From: a virus
IMG/VR virus record: IMGVR_UViG_3300034683_000033
Coordinates: 1-24,587 of that record
DNA length: 24,587 nucleotides
Direction: 5' to 3' (one strand)
The notes under the pieces were generated by a model. That model saw only the letters and a program-made list of their open reading frames with translations, made no database searches and was not told the origin of the DNA. The position numbers and the translations under genes are program-made. Of this stretch, positions 23,483 to 24,587 are shown one piece after another; the stretch's first letter is position 1, and each line of letters opens with the position of its first letter.

Positions 23483-24587
23483 TGAGTGATACGTTAGACA
23501 TATTGAGACAGATTGCGCTACAGGTACGCAATGCATCCGCTCCGGCTGAAAATACGGCCGAGAGGGTAGGGCGTGTCCTAGTGGGAATACTAGAACATTT
23601 GTCGCAGGCGGATCTTGACAGGTTAACAGAATATTTTCTTCGCAAAGACCAGCCAGGTACGGCACAGGAGTTGATCACCTTTATCAAGGGCTTAAAATCA
23701 CTATCCCCTATCGAGGTTGGAGAGGTTATTGATTCTATGCTCGCCGGACGTGGTACCCTGATCACGCCTGATAAGATACAAACGCCACGGCTTGAGGTTC
23801 GCGGACAGGCTGTGTTCATGGAGCTAATTTTAAACCGATTGTCGGCAATGGAGGGCGATACCTCATTTTCCGATTCGGGCACAATCGAATCAGTTACTCA
23901 GGTTGCAGAGCTAACTTACAAGCTGCAGATGCGCAAAAGGTGGGAGACAGATTTCACATCGTTCGACGTAGGCGATGTGGTCTATGGTATTGTCAATGAT
24001 CTATTCAACGGCAACTATTACAAGGTGTGGTTTCTCGTGCAGGCCCGCGACCTTGGCAGCAACGAGCTGATCGTTGTGCAATACACTGATAACATGGTGC
24101 CAGGCGGCGTGAATTACCCGCCAACCGACGGCATGGTAGTGGCTCGCAGGGGCAACACAACGAACGAAGATCGTCAATCGTGTTGGTATATCTCTACAAC
24201 CGAAGGAGCGATCATGTATCTGACCGGTGTGACCAAGCCTATTCTCGAAGAGTCTAATTACTCGCTTATCCTTGGCCGGCCAAAACAGTTGGAGTTATTC
24301 AACGGATTGCCATTGAATTACAACAACCCTTACCTGTACGCTCGAGGCGCTATCATTCAGGATCTCTTCCGGATAGACTACCAGGGCAACCCGTCTTATG
24401 AGGATATAGACTGCGGGCTTTGGGATAGCAACCGGCAATATATCAACGGCTACAACGATGTATCGAAACGATACGTGCGCGAAGGAGTTTGGCACGAGAG
24501 CTCCTATTGGCGATGTACGGCAGCACAGTCTACCATTGGCGTGCCGCCTCGATTCAATAACACCGAATGGACGTGCCTGGTGGGCGA
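23482..24587 (+). CDS. Large tail/receptor-binding structural protein (3' truncated)
   Basis: ATG 23482 overlaps the connector stop (TGATG) and the frame stays open to the right edge, giving 368 visible codons. The N-terminus (LDILRQIALQVRNASAPAEN) is followed by helical and loop segments, with IKGLKSLSPIEVGEV and DKIQTPRLEVRG. From about residue 150 the protein becomes Trp/Tyr-rich (NGNYYKVWFLVQARDLGSNE). It ends with a module like those in Bacteroidales tail fibres (REGVWHESSYWRCTAAQ, PPRFNNTEWTCLVG). The codon use changes here, with many GGC and AAC codons, unlike the capsid genes. I read it as a tail fibre or host-range protein; the rest lies beyond the window. Confidence 0.7.
   Translation, partial: MSDTLDILRQIALQVRNASAPAENTAERVGRVLVGILEHLSQADLDRLTEYFLRKDQPGTAQELITFIKGLKSLSPIEVGEVIDSMLAGRGTLITPDKIQTPRLEVRGQAVFMELILNRLSAMEGDTSFSDSGTIESVTQVAELTYKLQMRKRWETDFTSFDVGDVVYGIVNDLFNGNYYKVWFLVQARDLGSNELIVVQYTDNMVPGGVNYPPTDGMVVARRGNTTNEDRQSCWYISTTEGAIMYLTGVTKPILEESNYSLILGRPKQLELFNGLPLNYNNPYLYARGAIIQDLFRIDYQGNPSYEDIDCGLWDSNRQYINGYNDVSKRYVREGVWHESSYWRCTAAQSTIGVPPRFNNTEWTCLVG

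Overview
The window looks like a contiguous piece of a tailed-phage (Caudoviricetes) genome or prophage with long-tail (siphovirus-type) architecture, from a gut Bacteroidales host (Bacteroides, Phocaeicola or Parabacteroides type). Three things point to this host group: the protein families are ones I know from Bacteroidales phages and mobile elements, start regions are often AT-rich with weak Shine-Dalgarno sequences, and promoter-like boxes fit the Bacteroidetes -7 consensus TAnnTTTG. All genes are on the plus strand and most overlap or nearly touch. I see no tRNA, integrase, repressor or lysis gene, so the window does not say whether the phage is temperate.

Region 1 (1-7305) is the early/replication module: the tail of an unknown gene, an SNF2 helicase, a VRR-NUC nuclease, a winged-helix replication protein carrying six exact 12-bp-spaced GGTAAC repeats inside its gene (a candidate origin, arranged like lambda O), a DUF6633-like protein, a 36-aa membrane peptide, and an AT-richer stretch with a PcfK-like / ASCH / PcfJ-like cassette followed by small accessory genes. 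The last small gene ends like a DUF2829/Tad2 protein.

Region 2 (7305-18099) starts with an inverted repeat, a strong hairpin and a -7-like box. It then encodes a ParB-methyltransferase fusion, a P22 gp3-like small terminase, the large terminase, and a tail block ending in a 930-aa tape measure protein.

Region 3 (18100-24587) starts with a small helix-turn-helix gene that has its own promoter-like box and terminator. A second copy of the inverted repeat and a second -7 box follow, then the head block: ClpP-like protease/scaffold, major capsid, probable tail tube, portal and head-tail connector. It ends in a large tail/receptor-binding type gene cut by the window edge.

The best candidate for something new is a pair of inverted repeats (TAGTCGCA-N5-TGCGACCA) at 7304-7323 and 18377-18396. 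Each lies exactly 43 nt upstream of a -7-like box, and each opens one of the two morphogenesis blocks. The 77-aa helix-turn-helix gene beside the second copy is a natural candidate for the late activator. Other notable points are the intragenic iteron-like array, the conjugation-associated PcfK/PcfJ pair in a phage, and a gene order with tail genes before head genes and the portal after the capsid.
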